This document shows positions 1-8,926 of a stretch of DNA of 64,000 nt, piece by piece. Positions within the stretch are counted from its first letter, which is position 1. Each line of letters begins with the position of its first letter. A program made the position numbers and the translations under genes. The stretch is from JASGIT01 sp047601665. Its GTDB lineage: Bacteria > Pseudomonadota > Gammaproteobacteria > Burkholderiales > Burkholderiaceae_C. The notes beneath the pieces are model-generated. The model ran no database searches. It saw only the letters and a list, made by a program, of their open reading frames with translations, and had not been told where the DNA came from. Location of the stretch: positions 4,216,001 through 4,280,000 of the forward strand of contig JASGIT010000001.1 of the NCBI GenBank assembly GCA_047601665.1. Direction: 5' to 3'.

Positions 1-678
1 CCAAGAGCGCGCCATCCGATCCCCGGATCGCACCCCGAGACACGCCGCACCGGAATGCCAGCGCGGCGATCGGGCAGTTGGCCCGCCGGGTTGCCCGGCT
101 GACGCGAACCGGCCTGGCCGCCCTGGATGCCGAGCTGCTGCAGGCGCTCGTCGATCTCGGCGACAAGGCACGCTTGATCGCGCAACTCGCGCCCGAGCAC
201 GACGCCTTACTGGGCATCCTTGAGGACCTGCACGGCTTCAACCATTTCGACCCGACGGGTACCGAATGCGACGACGCCTACCGAACCGCCAAGCTGCGCG
301 CGCGCCGCGCAGCCACCGGCGCGCCGAGCGCGCTGTGGGTACCCCACTGAATGCGAGCTGCTCGAATCGTTGCTGGCCGCGCCCGGCGCGCCGGCGCTGG
401 ACCGGATGGTCCTCGATCTGGCCGAAGCCAGCGGCTACTTGGCCATGCTCGACGTGCCTTGGGACTACTGGCACCTGGGCCGGCACGCCGAGCAAGCGGC
501 GTCGCTGGGCATGGATGACGCGCTGGTACGCCTGTTCTCGGCGGCCTGGCAGATCCAGCACTACGTGCTCGACACCACGGACGCCGCGCAGTCCGAGCTG
601 GAGCGAAAGCGCATTCGCGCGGACCATCGCGCAGCGCAGGGACGGCCAGCCCTCCAGGAAAAGGAGGAGCGCTCATGA
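1..678 (+). pseudogene. Hypothetical accessory gene, 5'-truncated by window edge, probable frameshift
   Basis: The reading frame is open from the left edge of the window, so the start lies outside it. It encodes a soluble helical protein (around LARRVARLTRTGLAALDAE) and stops at 348-350. The next frame continues with protein-like sequence (TECELLESLLAAPGAP) and ends at 678. Removing one C from the run of four at 342-345 joins them smoothly (ALWVP then TECELL), so I read a one-base insertion. Two overlapping genes is the alternative. The end overlaps the next start as ATGA, which suggests translational coupling. I do not recognise the family. It is rich in Ala, Arg and Leu and has no signal peptide or membrane segment. 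Confidence 0.5.
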
Positions 679-1210
679 CGCCCGCCCCCATCGAGTCCGC
701 GGCGGACTATCTGCTGCTCGACGACACGCACATCGCGCCCAACGAGGCGGGCGAATGGATCAAGGCTGCCTATGAGGCCACCGTGAGCTCGTACCAGCGC
801 CTGCGCCGCTGCTGGGCCGGCGCCTTCCTGGCCCAGTTGTTCGCGCGGCGGCCCTGGCTGGACGCCGCCCGGCTGACGTTGAGCGTGTCCTTCGAGTACG
901 GGGACGACGGCAGCTATTTCCGCACGGGGTCCGTTGCAGCGTCACGGAAGTCCGGTTCGTCAAGAACTGCACGCCTCCCGAGGAGGGCTTTCCGGATGGA
1001 GAGGTCGATCCCGATGTTGCCGCGGCCAGCCTGGAGAGCGGTGTCGAGAATTATGAGCACGAGCTGTACGACGATCTGCGCGGCGGCCGGCACTCCAACC
1101 ACGATCTGGTCCTGACGTTGCGGCGAGCCCCAATAGAGCCCTCGCTGCAGCCGCGCCCGCTCTCGGGCGCACTGGCCACCAAGGCCTGGGAGCTCGACAA
1201 ACCGGCCTGA
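675..1210 (+). pseudogene. Hypothetical accessory gene with a frameshift
   Basis: The start ATG at 675 overlaps the preceding stop (ATGA) and follows a strong GGAGGAG ribosome-binding site. The first part reads MTPAPIESAADYLLLDD to SFEYGDDGSYFRT at about 928. That frame then turns into low-complexity sequence, while the neighbouring frame continues with VRCSVTEVRFVKNC, a Glu/Asp-rich middle and an end at WELDKPA (stop 1208-1210). Adding one G to the run at 926-929 would restore a protein of about 178 residues. The product is soluble and of unknown function. The intact sequence on both sides of the break points to recent loss or a base-calling error. Confidence 0.55.
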
Positions 1211-1299
1211 GGGTCCTCGCCCACCGGCCGGCAGGCTCTGCCGCGCGGGTGACCTTCCCCTGACATGGCGCAGGATTTCCCAGCTGCGCATCACGTCTT

Positions 1300-1330
1300 G
1301 CAGCCCCGGCGCCTTGCGCGCCGGGGCTGC
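1300..1330 (+). terminator. Strong hairpin, possible terminator
   Basis: A perfect 12-bp stem (GCAGCCCCGGCG paired with CGCCGGGGCTGC) around a 7-base loop lies 90 bases past the preceding gene pair. The tail is only weakly T-rich (TTGCATT), so factor-independent termination is likely but not certain. The rest of 1211-1617 holds no convincing gene. Confidence 0.5.
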
Positions 1331-1617
1331 TTGCATTGGAAGGCCCTGAATCCGCAAGAAGCACCAGCCTGCGCTGTGCCTCGCCGCTTCGATCCTCGAA
1401 AAAAAGGGCGCGCCAACGGACGCCACCATTCGTTGCCTGTCGCATTCTTGTCTCGTTGTGGCATCCCGCAGCACACAACGGTTGAAGAAGTCCCGCAACG
1501 AACGCAAACTATGAGTGACATGTGTGAGCAAGGGCCTGTATTCGCCAATAGCCAGCACCTGCAGCGGGGCCGAGCGGCCAAGCCTTGCTGCCCCCCTGGC
1601 CGATTGCGGAGAATGGC

Positions 1618-1950
1618 ATGCGCCTGCTTGATCGAATGTCGAAAACTTCCTTGGGCGCTGCCGTCAATCAGTTGCGGCTCGGCGACGCCTGTGTGGCATT
1701 CGCCGATGGCGTGCTGGTGATCGAGTACGGCGGCCAAACGCACATCACGACCGAGGTGAAGGCCGAAGGCACCAGCATCGTGTTCTGCCGGGACCATGTG
1801 CTGATTGATCTCTGGGAGCGATTCGGCAGCTCGATCCAGCTCAGAGCCACTTCTGAGGAACTCGCGGCGGCGCAGGTCTATTTCAGGGCACATGGATTCG
1901 CGGTGTATGGCGCACCCGCCGCCAAGGCCGCGCAGGCGATCGGCAGTTGA
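1618..1950 (+). CDS. Hypothetical protein (110 aa)
   Basis: The start is ATG 1618, seven bases after GGAG. An in-frame TTG at 1585 has no ribosome-binding site. The protein begins MRLLDRMSKTSLGAAV and alternates short strands and helices (VAFADGVLVIEYGGQTHIT). It is probably a small soluble alpha/beta protein with no signal peptide or cysteines. I do not recognise the family. It stands alone between the hairpin at 1300 and the convergent ImmA-like gene, as cargo in an accessory region. Confidence 0.5.
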   Translation: MRLLDRMSKTSLGAAVNQLRLGDACVAFADGVLVIEYGGQTHITTEVKAEGTSIVFCRDHVLIDLWERFGSSIQLRATSEELAAAQVYFRAHGFAVYGAPAAKAAQAIGS

Positions 1951-2083
1951 GCGCGGCCGCCCTCCCCCTCGCTACCGTCACCGCTGCGCGCCTGGCTCTT
2001 GCGCACGTCATGTTGCGCCATGCACTGGAAGCCGCTCGCAGCCGAGGCGGCACGCTGGGGCTCGTCGAACTTCGGTGTGGAAA

Positions 2084-3413
2084 TCAGGCGCCGAGCGCGT
2101 AAGGCAGCGATACCTCGCCGTATCCGTTCGCCCAGGGGGGTTGGATCAGGCCATGGTTGGCCAGCAACGAGACGACGGTCTGTTCGCTGACGTCGTAATA
2201 CTCCGCAGCGTCCTCAATGCCCGACTCCGAGTAGTCCTCATCGAGAAACCCTTTCAGTTGATCGATGGGACACAGAAACTCGGCAGCGAATGCCCGCTGG
2301 AACTTCTGGCGCGACGTCGAGAGGTCGGTCGAAGTCAACCACTGCGGAGCACCCTGGGTCTGCACAAGGTCGGCGATGAAGCGCGACAGCTCGAAGCGGC
2401 GTGCCCAGGGATGCCGCTTACGCGGGAGGAACTTGAATCGGCCCGCCGTCTCAGGAACGCCGATCCCCGATTCGCGCCTGATCCGCGCCGAAGGAACCTC
2501 TGTCGCATCGGTACGTTCCAGACCCAGCAATTCCAGCAGTGTTTCGTCGCGAACCCGGCCTTCGCCGATACCAACCCGATCCCGCAGCATTCGTGCAGCC
2601 GCGACCGCACGCACCCACGGGGGCTCGCTTGCCGATTTCGGCCGTGCAAGATGCAGATCGGGCACGTCAGGTCGGCCAATCAGCCCCGGTTGCTCGCTCA
2701 ACTCGCCCAGCGCGGCGAGCGACGGTCCTGAGCCGAACTTGCCGTAGAGCGGCGCGAGTTCCGTCAACGCACTTCCACCCATTGCCCGATCAAAGGCAAG
2801 CGCCTGTTCGATCAGTTTCTCGGGGCATTCATCGGGGTCATAGCCCAGCGCGGCTTCGATCTTGCGATAGCGCGTCGCCACGGGATCCTGACGGTCTGCC
2901 TGGACGAGTTCCCACAGCTGGGCCAGATCGGACCCATCCTGCCCTACCGCCGACAAGCGCCGAACGACGGCGTTGATGAACTCCTCCACACCAGACTGGA
3001 ACTGCTCGAGCGGCACGCTCACCGCACACTCGGAGAGATAGCGCACTGACTGCTCTTGCGCGCTCCGTGGTGCCGTCGCCCACACCTGCATCGCTTCATT
3101 GTCCGAAGCGAACACGACGTAGGGCCAGACGTAGCCATGGTTCGCCGCCCCCATCTCATGCGCCATGCGCCAGTCGACCGCCGTGCGTTGGTAACGGTTC
3201 CCAATTCAAACGCCACCACGATGCGGCCAGCCACGACGCGAGCGGATAGGTCGACACGAGCACACTGTCGCGCAACGTCCTGGACCACAGGTCCTCGTTT
3301 CGCGTGACGACGGTGTCACCGGCCTGCAGCGTCAGGAAGGCCGAGGTTTCCCGAAGCTCCACGGGGCCGCTGCCCGTGGACTGCCATTCAGTCGTGAAAC
3401 GCAGTCTAGACAC
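2084..3413 (-). pseudogene. ImmA/IrrE-like protein with degenerate active site, frameshifted
   Basis: GTG at 3413 follows GGAGGGTGG and gives VSRLRFTTEWQSTGSG through WRLNWEPLP. The frame breaks near 3185-3200, and an adjacent frame continues QRTAVDWRMAHEMGAANHG to the stop at 2084; deleting one C reconnects them at about 440 residues. The C-terminal third resembles ImmA/IrrE metallopeptidases: RRFELSRFIADLV sits where RRF.LAHELGH is expected, followed by FQRAFAAEFLCP, an acidic stretch and a helix-turn-helix-like SESGIEDAAEYYDVSEQTV. The HExxH zinc motif is absent, so peptidase activity is unlikely. It is the last gene of the HTH-PIN operon and overlaps the small upstream ORF by 8 bases. The family match rests on pattern only. 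Confidence 0.55.
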
Positions 3414-3573
3414 CGGCCCCACCCTCCGCCCACCGTTCGGCAACCACGCTGCCAAAAGGATCGCTCTCAGGCATCGGATAGCCGTGGTACACGCCACTGT
3501 CTGCATTCCCCAGCTGTGCCTCCAGCGGCCAGCCGTGCGCCATCATCAACCAGATGCTGTCAGTAAACCTCAT
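3406..3573 (-). CDS. Small protein (55 aa) between PIN and ImmA-like genes
   Basis: ATG 3573 lies eight bases after the restored PIN stop, and the stop (TAG) overlaps the next gene's GTG start. The product begins MRFTDSIWLMMAHGWPLEAQ and ends VAERWAEGGAGV. It is aromatic- and acid-rich, with no signal peptide or membrane helix. The tight packing on both sides is the main evidence that it is real and co-translated. No family is recognised. A small accessory or antitoxin-like role is possible from position alone. Confidence 0.5.
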   Translation of the reverse strand: MRFTDSIWLMMAHGWPLEAQLGNADSGVYHGYPMPESDPFGSVVAERWAEGGAGV

Positions 3574-3581
3574 GGGGTTCG

Positions 3582-4156
3582 TCAGAGAATGGCCCGATAG
3601 GTCGACAGTGCCTTGACGGTCTGGACCAGGCCTTGCCGCAGCAATGCGTCGAGGTAGCGGTCCACATCCAGCGGCGGGCTCTCAACTGCGCCCGCTGCTT
3701 CTGCGCGGCCGATACGACCGCTGCCGCATCCAGGTCGAACAGGTTGTCCATGAACAGGTCGGGATGCTGCGCCTCGATGCCGAAGGGCGCGAGCGCTGCC
3801 TGCGGAAAATCCTTCTCGTTGAAGGTCACGATGACGCTGGCGCCGCAACGGATGGCCGCAGCCAGGACGTGGCGGTCGTCCGGGTCTGGCAGGTGCAATC
3901 CGGCAATGAGCGCTTCGTAGTCCGAGACCAGGCCATCCGGGATGGCCTGGTCCATCAATGCCGATGTGCGGTCAACCTGATCCGGGCGAAGGTCCGGCCG
4001 ATTGATCAGCAGGTTGCGTTTCCATTCCTCGTGGATCTGCGTGCTCCAACGCGCCCGGAAGCGGCCAGAAAGACCCAACCACATGAGGAAGTCCCGCAAC
4101 GGTGCCAGGTACAACACGCACGCGTCATAGACGGCCGTGAATGGCGATTGCCTCAT
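3582..4156 (-). pseudogene. PIN-domain toxin-like ribonuclease, frameshifted near the 3' end
   Basis: The start ATG (4156) overlaps the antitoxin stop as ATGA. The sequence MRQSPFTAVYDACVLYLAPL gives the first PIN Asp, HEEWKRN a second acidic site, and LPDPDDRHVLAAAIRCGA plus IVTFNEKDFP the remaining acidic cluster. This is a VapC-like Mg-dependent RNase fold. After VSAAQKQRAQL (about 3680) the frame is lost, but the neighbouring frame continues SPPLDVDRYLDALLRQGL to a stop at 3582, so one base is missing. The break follows all catalytic acids, so the shifted product (to 3560) could keep the PIN core with a scrambled tail. It pairs with the upstream HTH protein. Confidence 0.7.
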
Positions 4157-4620
4157 TCGTAGCCCATGCCCAGTTCCTGAGCCTGCTTCGCCAATGCCGC
4201 CATGGCGTCTTCGCTGGCTTGGTCTCTCTGGGCCTTGAATTGCATCAAGTCTGCAAAGCGGACGCGCCGATGCTTGCCGGCCTTGTGGAAGGGAAGTGCA
4301 CCCTCTTCGAGCAGCTTGACCAAGTGTGGCCGGGATACATTGAGCATGTCGGCGGCCTCCTGGGTCGTGAGCTCGGCATGCACTGGCACCACCTTGACGG
4401 CATTGCCTTCGGCGAGCTCCGCCAGGATGTCCACCAGCAGGCGCAGCGCGGACGTGGGCAACTCCACCCGATGGGCCTGATTCTTGTCGTCGAAGATCTG
4501 GATCTGCTGCGTTTCCAGGCGCGTGGCCAGGAAGGCGGCCAAGGCGCGCTGTCCTTCCAGGGCGGCCTGCACCTCACGCGCGACGGGCAGCGACACGTTG
4601 ACAAGGGCGGCGGTGGACAT
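4153..4620 (-). CDS. Excisionase-type HTH antitoxin of the PIN pair
   Basis: I chose ATG 4620 (MSTAALVNVSLP) because AGGAAG lies at the right distance; an ATG at 4635 lacks a site. The 155-residue protein has a helical N-terminal part (roughly 1-85) and a MerR/excisionase-like helix-turn-helix at about 90-140: LTTQEAADMLNVSRPHLVKL, then GKHRRVRFADLMQF. Such HTH proteins directly upstream of PIN toxins act as antitoxins and autorepressors. The ATGA overlap with the PIN start supports this. A short dyad at 4658-4670 in the promoter is a candidate operator. Confidence 0.75.
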   Translation of the reverse strand: MSTAALVNVSLPVAREVQAALEGQRALAAFLATRLETQQIQIFDDKNQAHRVELPTSALRLLVDILAELAEGNAVKVVPVHAELTTQEAADMLNVSRPHLVKLLEEGALPFHKAGKHRRVRFADLMQFKAQRDQASEDAMAALAKQAQELGMGYE

Positions 4621-4657
4621 GGGGGCTTCCTGCATCTGAAGAACAATGCAGGCGATC

Positions 4658-4670
4658 TTATTCGAAATAA
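4658..4670. promoter_or_regulatory. Candidate operator/promoter of the HTH-PIN operon
   Basis: An AT-rich dyad, TTATTCGAAATAA, lies about 40 bases before the antitoxin start in otherwise GC-rich DNA. Its position suits autoregulation by the HTH antitoxin. The assignment rests on position and symmetry only. Confidence 0.35.
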
Positions 4671-4737
4671 ACGAAAATGACCGCGGCGGCGGCAGGCTAC
4701 AAGCGCTTCTGGCGCGGCGCTCCCAGCCGCCAGGAGT

Positions 4738-5502
4738 TCAGCCCTGCGCAGATCGCTGCCTTGCAGCGGCCGCACGATTGAGCATCTCCTTCGGCAATGC
4801 CCCCACGTCCTTGAGCCCACTCAGGTAACGATGCAGCAGGAGTGCCACGTAGGGGCTCGGAATCGCGCTTTGGTTGAAGAAGCATTCGAACAACACGTGG
4901 TGCTCGAACTCGCTGACTTCCGTGACCAAGTCGTAGCGCGCGTAGGAACCACGGTCGACTGCCCTGCGTGCCGCCAGGTCGTCGGACCCAGGACCGCGCC
5001 GCTGGTAGAAGAAGGCGGCAGATTTCACCTGTGGAAGGCAGAAGTCTCCCCTACCGCCCACCCTGCGGGTAACGGTAGCGGCTGGCGCGGTCCCAGCGCC
5101 GGTGCTTGCAATAGAGGGTGGGTAGCCGTTACCCACTTGTGTGTCGACGTCCCTGCGCCAGATCGCATAGCCGAACGGCGCACTACCATCGCCATCCTTG
5201 GCTGACGCGAGCATGGCGCCGAGGTCGATCGGCTGTGAGCTGCGGATGCCCTCGGCATCACCCTTGAGGGCCAGGCCATAGACAGCGAACAGGACATCGG
5301 CCAGAGCGCAATCGAGCCTCCGTCCGACGTTCTTGAGCCCTGCGAGGTCGGGCTCGCAGAGCACCATCGGCAGACGTCCCTCCACGGGCTCGCGCACCAC
5401 CGTCCAGCGCTCGGATTGGCGCAACAGCGCATCCGCGTGCGGGTATCCGTAACCTTGGCTCGGATCCGCCTTGCCGCCATTGTCAAGTCCATTGATATCC
5501 AT
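4738..5502 (-). CDS. LuxR-linked protein resembling the C-terminal lobe of an NRPS condensation domain (copy 1)
   Basis: ATG 5502 (MDINGLDNGG) has AAGGAA at good spacing. The 254-residue soluble protein shares two blocks with the product at 8927-9511: GRLPMVLCEPDLAGL with CALADVLFAVYGLALKG (here about 45-85), and YDLVTEVSEFEHHVLFECFF followed by a helix LLLHRYLSGL (about 195-235). The order and pattern resemble the second lobe of NRPS condensation domains (ATLFMVLLAGWQVLLSRYTG, then FELVLNSSE with a strand and a terminal helix). No HHxxxDG catalytic motif is present. It is therefore unlikely to be an enzyme on its own and may be a binding or regulatory scaffold. The gene follows a luxR gene on the same strand, separated by 255 bases. 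The homology is inferred by eye. Confidence 0.55.
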   Translation of the reverse strand: MDINGLDNGGKADPSQGYGYPHADALLRQSERWTVVREPVEGRLPMVLCEPDLAGLKNVGRRLDCALADVLFAVYGLALKGDAEGIRSSQPIDLGAMLASAKDGDGSAPFGYAIWRRDVDTQVGNGYPPSIASTGAGTAPAATVTRRVGGRGDFCLPQVKSAAFFYQRRGPGSDDLAARRAVDRGSYARYDLVTEVSEFEHHVLFECFFNQSAIPSPYVALLLHRYLSGLKDVGALPKEMLNRAAAARQRSAQG

Positions 5503-5757
5503 ACGTGTTCCTTCGAAAATTTCTACGTTCCGTGTCCGTTCGGCACACAAATCGCTCCTGCGCACCGCCTGATGTCCGCGCCCGCCGCCGAGCGGAAAGT
5601 CCCGCGCTTGCGCATGCTCTGCACGGCGGCCGTTGTTCGAAAGCCAGGAGCGGACAGGGATGAGAGCATTTGGATTACCAGCCACCATTGCAGCGGCTTC
5701 GATAGGACTGCGAAACTACCCCTTCATGTAGGCGTGCGCGTTGCTTGGCGCGCCGCA

Positions 5758-6486
5758 TCAGTCCTCCGCTTCCAACAGCCCCAGCAGCGAGGCGCGAACT
5801 GCCGCCGATGTCCGGTTGGACGCGCCGAGCTTGGTCGTAGCGCGCCGGGTGTGGAACTTCACGGTGTCGACCACCACCCCGAGGATTTCGGCAATCTCGG
5901 CCGTGGTCTTCCCGGTGGCCTGCCATCGCAGCACCTCCAGTTCCCGCGCGGTCAACGCCGACATGCGCAGCGGAGCAAGCTCCCGGCGCAGGACGTCGCT
6001 CAGTGTGAGGTGGGCCATGTTCGCCAGTCCCCGCAGCAGCAGTTCCTTCTCGCCCAGTTCGGCTTCCGACAGCGGCTCGCCACCGCGCACCACCGTCAAC
6101 ATGCCGCACGCACCATGGCTGTCGAGACTCGATTGCGCCCATCCCACCCGCAGTCCGGCTTCCCAGGCTTCCGACCACAGAGCAGGCGAACTGGCGAAGG
6201 CCTTGTCGTTCCAGACCAGCGGCGCGCGGCTGCGCAGCCCGTGGCGCACGGTGGGATCGGTCTTGATATACCCGGCCTCGGCGTAGCGCTGCTGCCATGC
6301 GGGGGGATAGCTGTTGAGCATGACCGTTCTCGGCTCTGCGGCGGGCAGCGGAAACCTCAACCCATAGGCACAGTATTCGAAGCCCAGCGCATGCACGACG
6401 GCTTCGAGCTTCTTGAACGAGTGGTCGACGTTCGCATCGGCCCCAAGGCTTGCGAAAGCCGACAGCTGCTCCATCCAGACCTGCAT
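5758..6486 (-). CDS. luxR: LuxR-family regulator with acyl-homoserine-lactone binding domain
   Basis: ATG 6486 (MQVWMEQLSAF) has GGGAG eight bases upstream. The 242-residue product has an autoinducer-binding domain (about 1-165) with the conserved ligand-pocket pattern: YPPAWQQRYAEAGY, then TDPTV, then APLVW and the later Gly. The C-terminal LuxR/GerE helix-turn-helix (about 175-238) reads LTARELEVLRWQATGKTTAE then FHTRRATTKLGASNRTSA. No luxI gene is adjacent, so it may be a solo receptor or a second receptor for the synthase at 9665-10234. It lies between a Fur-like gene and a condensation-lobe-like gene, all on one strand. It is clearly related to the regulator at 11005-11718. Confidence 0.9.
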   Translation of the reverse strand: MQVWMEQLSAFASLGADANVDHSFKKLEAVVHALGFEYCAYGLRFPLPAAEPRTVMLNSYPPAWQQRYAEAGYIKTDPTVRHGLRSRAPLVWNDKAFASSPALWSEAWEAGLRVGWAQSSLDSHGACGMLTVVRGGEPLSEAELGEKELLLRGLANMAHLTLSDVLRRELAPLRMSALTARELEVLRWQATGKTTAEIAEILGVVVDTVKFHTRRATTKLGASNRTSAAVRASLLGLLEAED

Positions 6487-6681
6487 CGTGTGCGCTCCCT
6501 TCAGGCCCGAAGGATGACCCGCTGCGATGGTCCCGGGCTGTGGGCCACCCAGGCGACCCATACCTGGCTCGCATCACGCCGCCCCGCTGCACCGGAGGCC
6601 GCGACGGGCATCCCCACCAACCCGGAGGGGGCTGGTGCGAACGGGGCATACGCGGGTTGCAACATGGGCGAGCCTTCCTCT

Positions 6682-7173
6682 TCAAGCTGCGGCCGCCAAG
6701 TCGGCCCACTCCGGGCGATCCGCTGCCACCTCGGGCGTATGCTGCCGCCGCGGCCTGGCGCACTGGATAGCAAGCGCCCTGCCGCGCAGGTCCACGCCAT
6801 GGCGATGCATGGCCTCGACCAGTTGCCGGTACAGTTCCGGCTCCTCCAGCACGATGCGCCGCCCGGTGTCAAGGCACAGGACCGAGACGGCCGGGGTGGC
6901 GCTGTCGTCCGGCGGGGTGATTCGAAAGAGGCTCTTGCGGTCCTTGTTCCATTCACGCAGCACGAGGTCCGCATGCTCCAGTTCATGCAGGACTCGGTAC
7001 ACCGTGCCTCCGCTGACTGGTGTGCCTCGCTGCAGCAATCGCCGAAACACATCTTCCGCGGCCAGGGCCTGATCATCGGCGGCGTGCAGCACTTGGAGTA
7101 CCACGACTCGCGGGCGGGAAGGCCGCAGTTGCGCTTTCCGCAGCAGCTCGAGAAGGAAATCTTTGTTGTCCAT
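6682..7173 (-). CDS. Fur-superfamily regulator lacking the usual metal ligands
   Basis: The 163-residue product has the Fur winged helix: RPSRPRVVVLQVLHAADDQA, AEDVFRRLLQRG, then GGTVYRVLHELEHADLVLR. The dimerisation half is atypical. Where Fur has a His-rich HHDH segment and CxxC pairs, this protein has PPDDSATPAVSVLCLDTG and QCARP, so the structural zinc and regulatory metal sites look lost. It may sense another signal or act without metal. The stop of the DUF4198-like gene lies 12 bases upstream, which indicates one operon, and luxR follows 195 bases downstream. A true iron Fur is unlikely. Confidence 0.8.
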   Translation of the reverse strand: MDNKDFLLELLRKAQLRPSRPRVVVLQVLHAADDQALAAEDVFRRLLQRGTPVSGGTVYRVLHELEHADLVLREWNKDRKSLFRITPPDDSATPAVSVLCLDTGRRIVLEEPELYRQLVEAMHRHGVDLRGRALAIQCARPRRQHTPEVAADRPEWADLAAAA

Positions 7174-7185
7174 GTGACGCTCCGA

Positions 7186-7806
7186 TCAACGGGCCACGTC
7201 AAAACTCAAGGTGGCCGTGTGGCGCACATCCTCGTATTTCTTGCCTTCGAAGACGACGCTGCCGTTGTTCACCTTGGCCGTCACCTCCATCACATAGAGT
7301 CCCGGAAATGACGGTTCGAAACTCACCGTACCGTCCTTGCCCGGCAACAGCACGCGGCGCCATCCCGCGCTGGTATCGACATTGACCTGGCTGGCCACCA
7401 CGGGCCGGCCCTTGAAGAACAGTTTGAAGGTGCTGCCCCCCGGCTCGGTCGGTACCAGTTCGAGATCGTTGACGGGCGTCGTGCTGTCGCGTCCGAGACG
7501 CGCCTGGAAATAGGTCAGCACTCCGTCGCCGCCGGCGCGCACGGCGGTCACCCGGACATCGCCGCTGGCCGGCGCCTGGGTGACCACACCCAGCTTGGCA
7601 TCCATGGGTGAGGACTTTCCGTCCGGCAGCACCATCCTGGGGTCCGTGAGCGCCACTGTCTTGTCCGGCTTGCCCAGTTCGCCTGCATTCGCCGTCAACT
7701 CCGTGCCAGTGCGCTGCAGCCATACGTACTCGGCGTGTGCGGCCAGCGGCACCGTTGCCCCCAATATCGTGGCCATTGCGGCAAGTCCGAGTAATTTTGT
7801 TTTCAT
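7186..7806 (-). CDS. Periplasmic DUF4198-like protein
   Basis: I chose ATG 7806 (MKTKLLGLAAMATILGATV) because GGAGA lies upstream and it begins a clean signal peptide cleaved near AAHA/EYVWLQ. An earlier in-frame start would precede the signal. The mature 180 residues (WLQRTGTELTANAGELGKPD, later LPGKDGTVSFEPSFPGLYVM) look like the beta-sandwich DUF4198 family of periplasmic proteins, often encoded with metal or siderophore uptake systems. The gene heads an operon with the Fur-like regulator. It may bind a metal or metal complex, but the ligand is unknown. A second small periplasmic protein lies at 38263-38571 in the siderophore uptake operon. Confidence 0.65.
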   Translation of the reverse strand: MKTKLLGLAAMATILGATVPLAAHAEYVWLQRTGTELTANAGELGKPDKTVALTDPRMVLPDGKSSPMDAKLGVVTQAPASGDVRVTAVRAGGDGVLTYFQARLGRDSTTPVNDLELVPTEPGGSTFKLFFKGRPVVASQVNVDTSAGWRRVLLPGKDGTVSFEPSFPGLYVMEVTAKVNNGSVVFEGKKYEDVRHTATLSFDVAR

Positions 7807-8308
7807 GCTATCTCCGTGGATTTCGGGTTGTGGCAATTACTGCGATCGACTGCTCGGCCGCCATTCCAAACTCTTTGGCGCCTTCATCTGTATGTCCGCC
7901 GAGCTCGTATAAACCGGACATGCTGACGTGCAACACAATGCAATCCGGAGCCCTCAGAAATGCCTCCGTCCGCTGCGCAGAACGTTTGTATGCAAACGCA
8001 GGCCGGACTTGAAGAACTGCAAATGAATATCACCACCCCTGCACCCGGCCGGGGGCGCAGTTGTGCAGGACGCAGAATCAGCGTGGCGGAGCGCTCTGCG
8101 GACTTGTCCATGCGGGTTCGGACAGTCAGAATGTCCCTATTTCCGGGCGCTCCTTAAGCGCCAGTGCCCTTCGCGAGCACATTCGGCATCATGCCGGTGC
8201 CGCGCCCGTTAAGCGCCTGCCCAGACGCTGACCATCCCCCTCCATCCCCGGGAACCACCGTTCCCGAAGCGGAATGCATGGTGCTTCCCGTTTCACCAAG
8301 GAATCACC
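7807..8308. other. Divergent intergenic region (about 500 bases)
   Basis: This gap separates the minus-strand DUF4198-like operon from the plus-strand gene at 8309 and should hold both promoters. I see no convincing open reading frame and no clear Fur box. A short AT-richer stretch near 8020-8035 (GCAAATGAATATCACC) is only a weak resemblance to one. Confidence 0.5.
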
Positions 8309-8775
8309 ATGCCCAATGCAATGCTGCAACTGGGCCCCGTGCCCTGCGAAGAATCTTGCGCCCAGGTCGGCCATCCCGACTACGCCGCGCGCTCCTCCAT
8401 CGAGTGCAGGGTCTACCGCCGCATGCTCGCGCACGAGTGGCCGATCCCGCAGGAATGCCTCGACTCGGTAAGGATCTCCATCCGCTTCTCCCCCACGACT
8501 TTGGCTCTTACCGCGAGGTGTGTGTCGAATTCGATCCCCCACGGGCGACGGTGTGCGAGTACGCGTTCGGACTCGAGCACGCTTTACCCGCGCAGTGGGA
8601 TGCCATCGCGAGGTACGAATTACCGTGGATGGACCGCCGCGCCCAATATCAGCGCGCGGTCGAGCACGGTGAGCTGTCGCGACAGGAAATACCCCCGGCC
8701 TACCTGGCCGTCGAGCCGCCGACGCTGCCCAGGGGCCGTACTCTTGCCGCGCTGCTGGCAGAATTTCCCCAATAG
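8309..8775 (+). pseudogene. Hypothetical accessory gene with a frameshift in a C run
   Basis: ATG 8309 follows AAGGA and starts MPNAMLQLGPVPCEESCAQV, reading to CLDSVRISIRFS near 8490. The frame then degenerates, while an adjacent frame continues HDFGSYREVCVEFDPP to RGRTLAALLAEFPQ and stops at 8775. Adding one C to the run of five at 8490-8494 restores one protein of about 155 residues. It is soluble and acid-rich; I do not recognise a catalytic motif. The style matches cargo genes of integrative elements. Confidence 0.6.
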
Positions 8776-8926
8776 GCCGCCAAGGGGCCCATGGGCTGCG
8801 GTCGCCGCGCGTCCAACGCGGTGGCCGCTTCAGCCCCGGCACACCGCGCTCGGGCTAAAGTACTCGCCGGCACGGCTCCTCCGCCACTGCGAGCATGCGG
8901 CGCGACGGACGCCGCGCACATCACCG

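Noticed and set aside
3560..3670. C-terminal extension of the PIN protein in its own frame
   Set aside because: The Trp/Cys/Arg-rich tail is unlike PIN proteins, while the adjacent frame gives the expected helical end.
5416..7311. 631-residue plus-strand frame
   Set aside because: It lies opposite luxR, the Fur-like gene and part of two other genes with clear family motifs; its composition is that of an antisense frame.
8015..8040. Fur box before the DUF4198-like gene
   Set aside because: Only one weak half-site (AAATGAATATCA) and no dyad.
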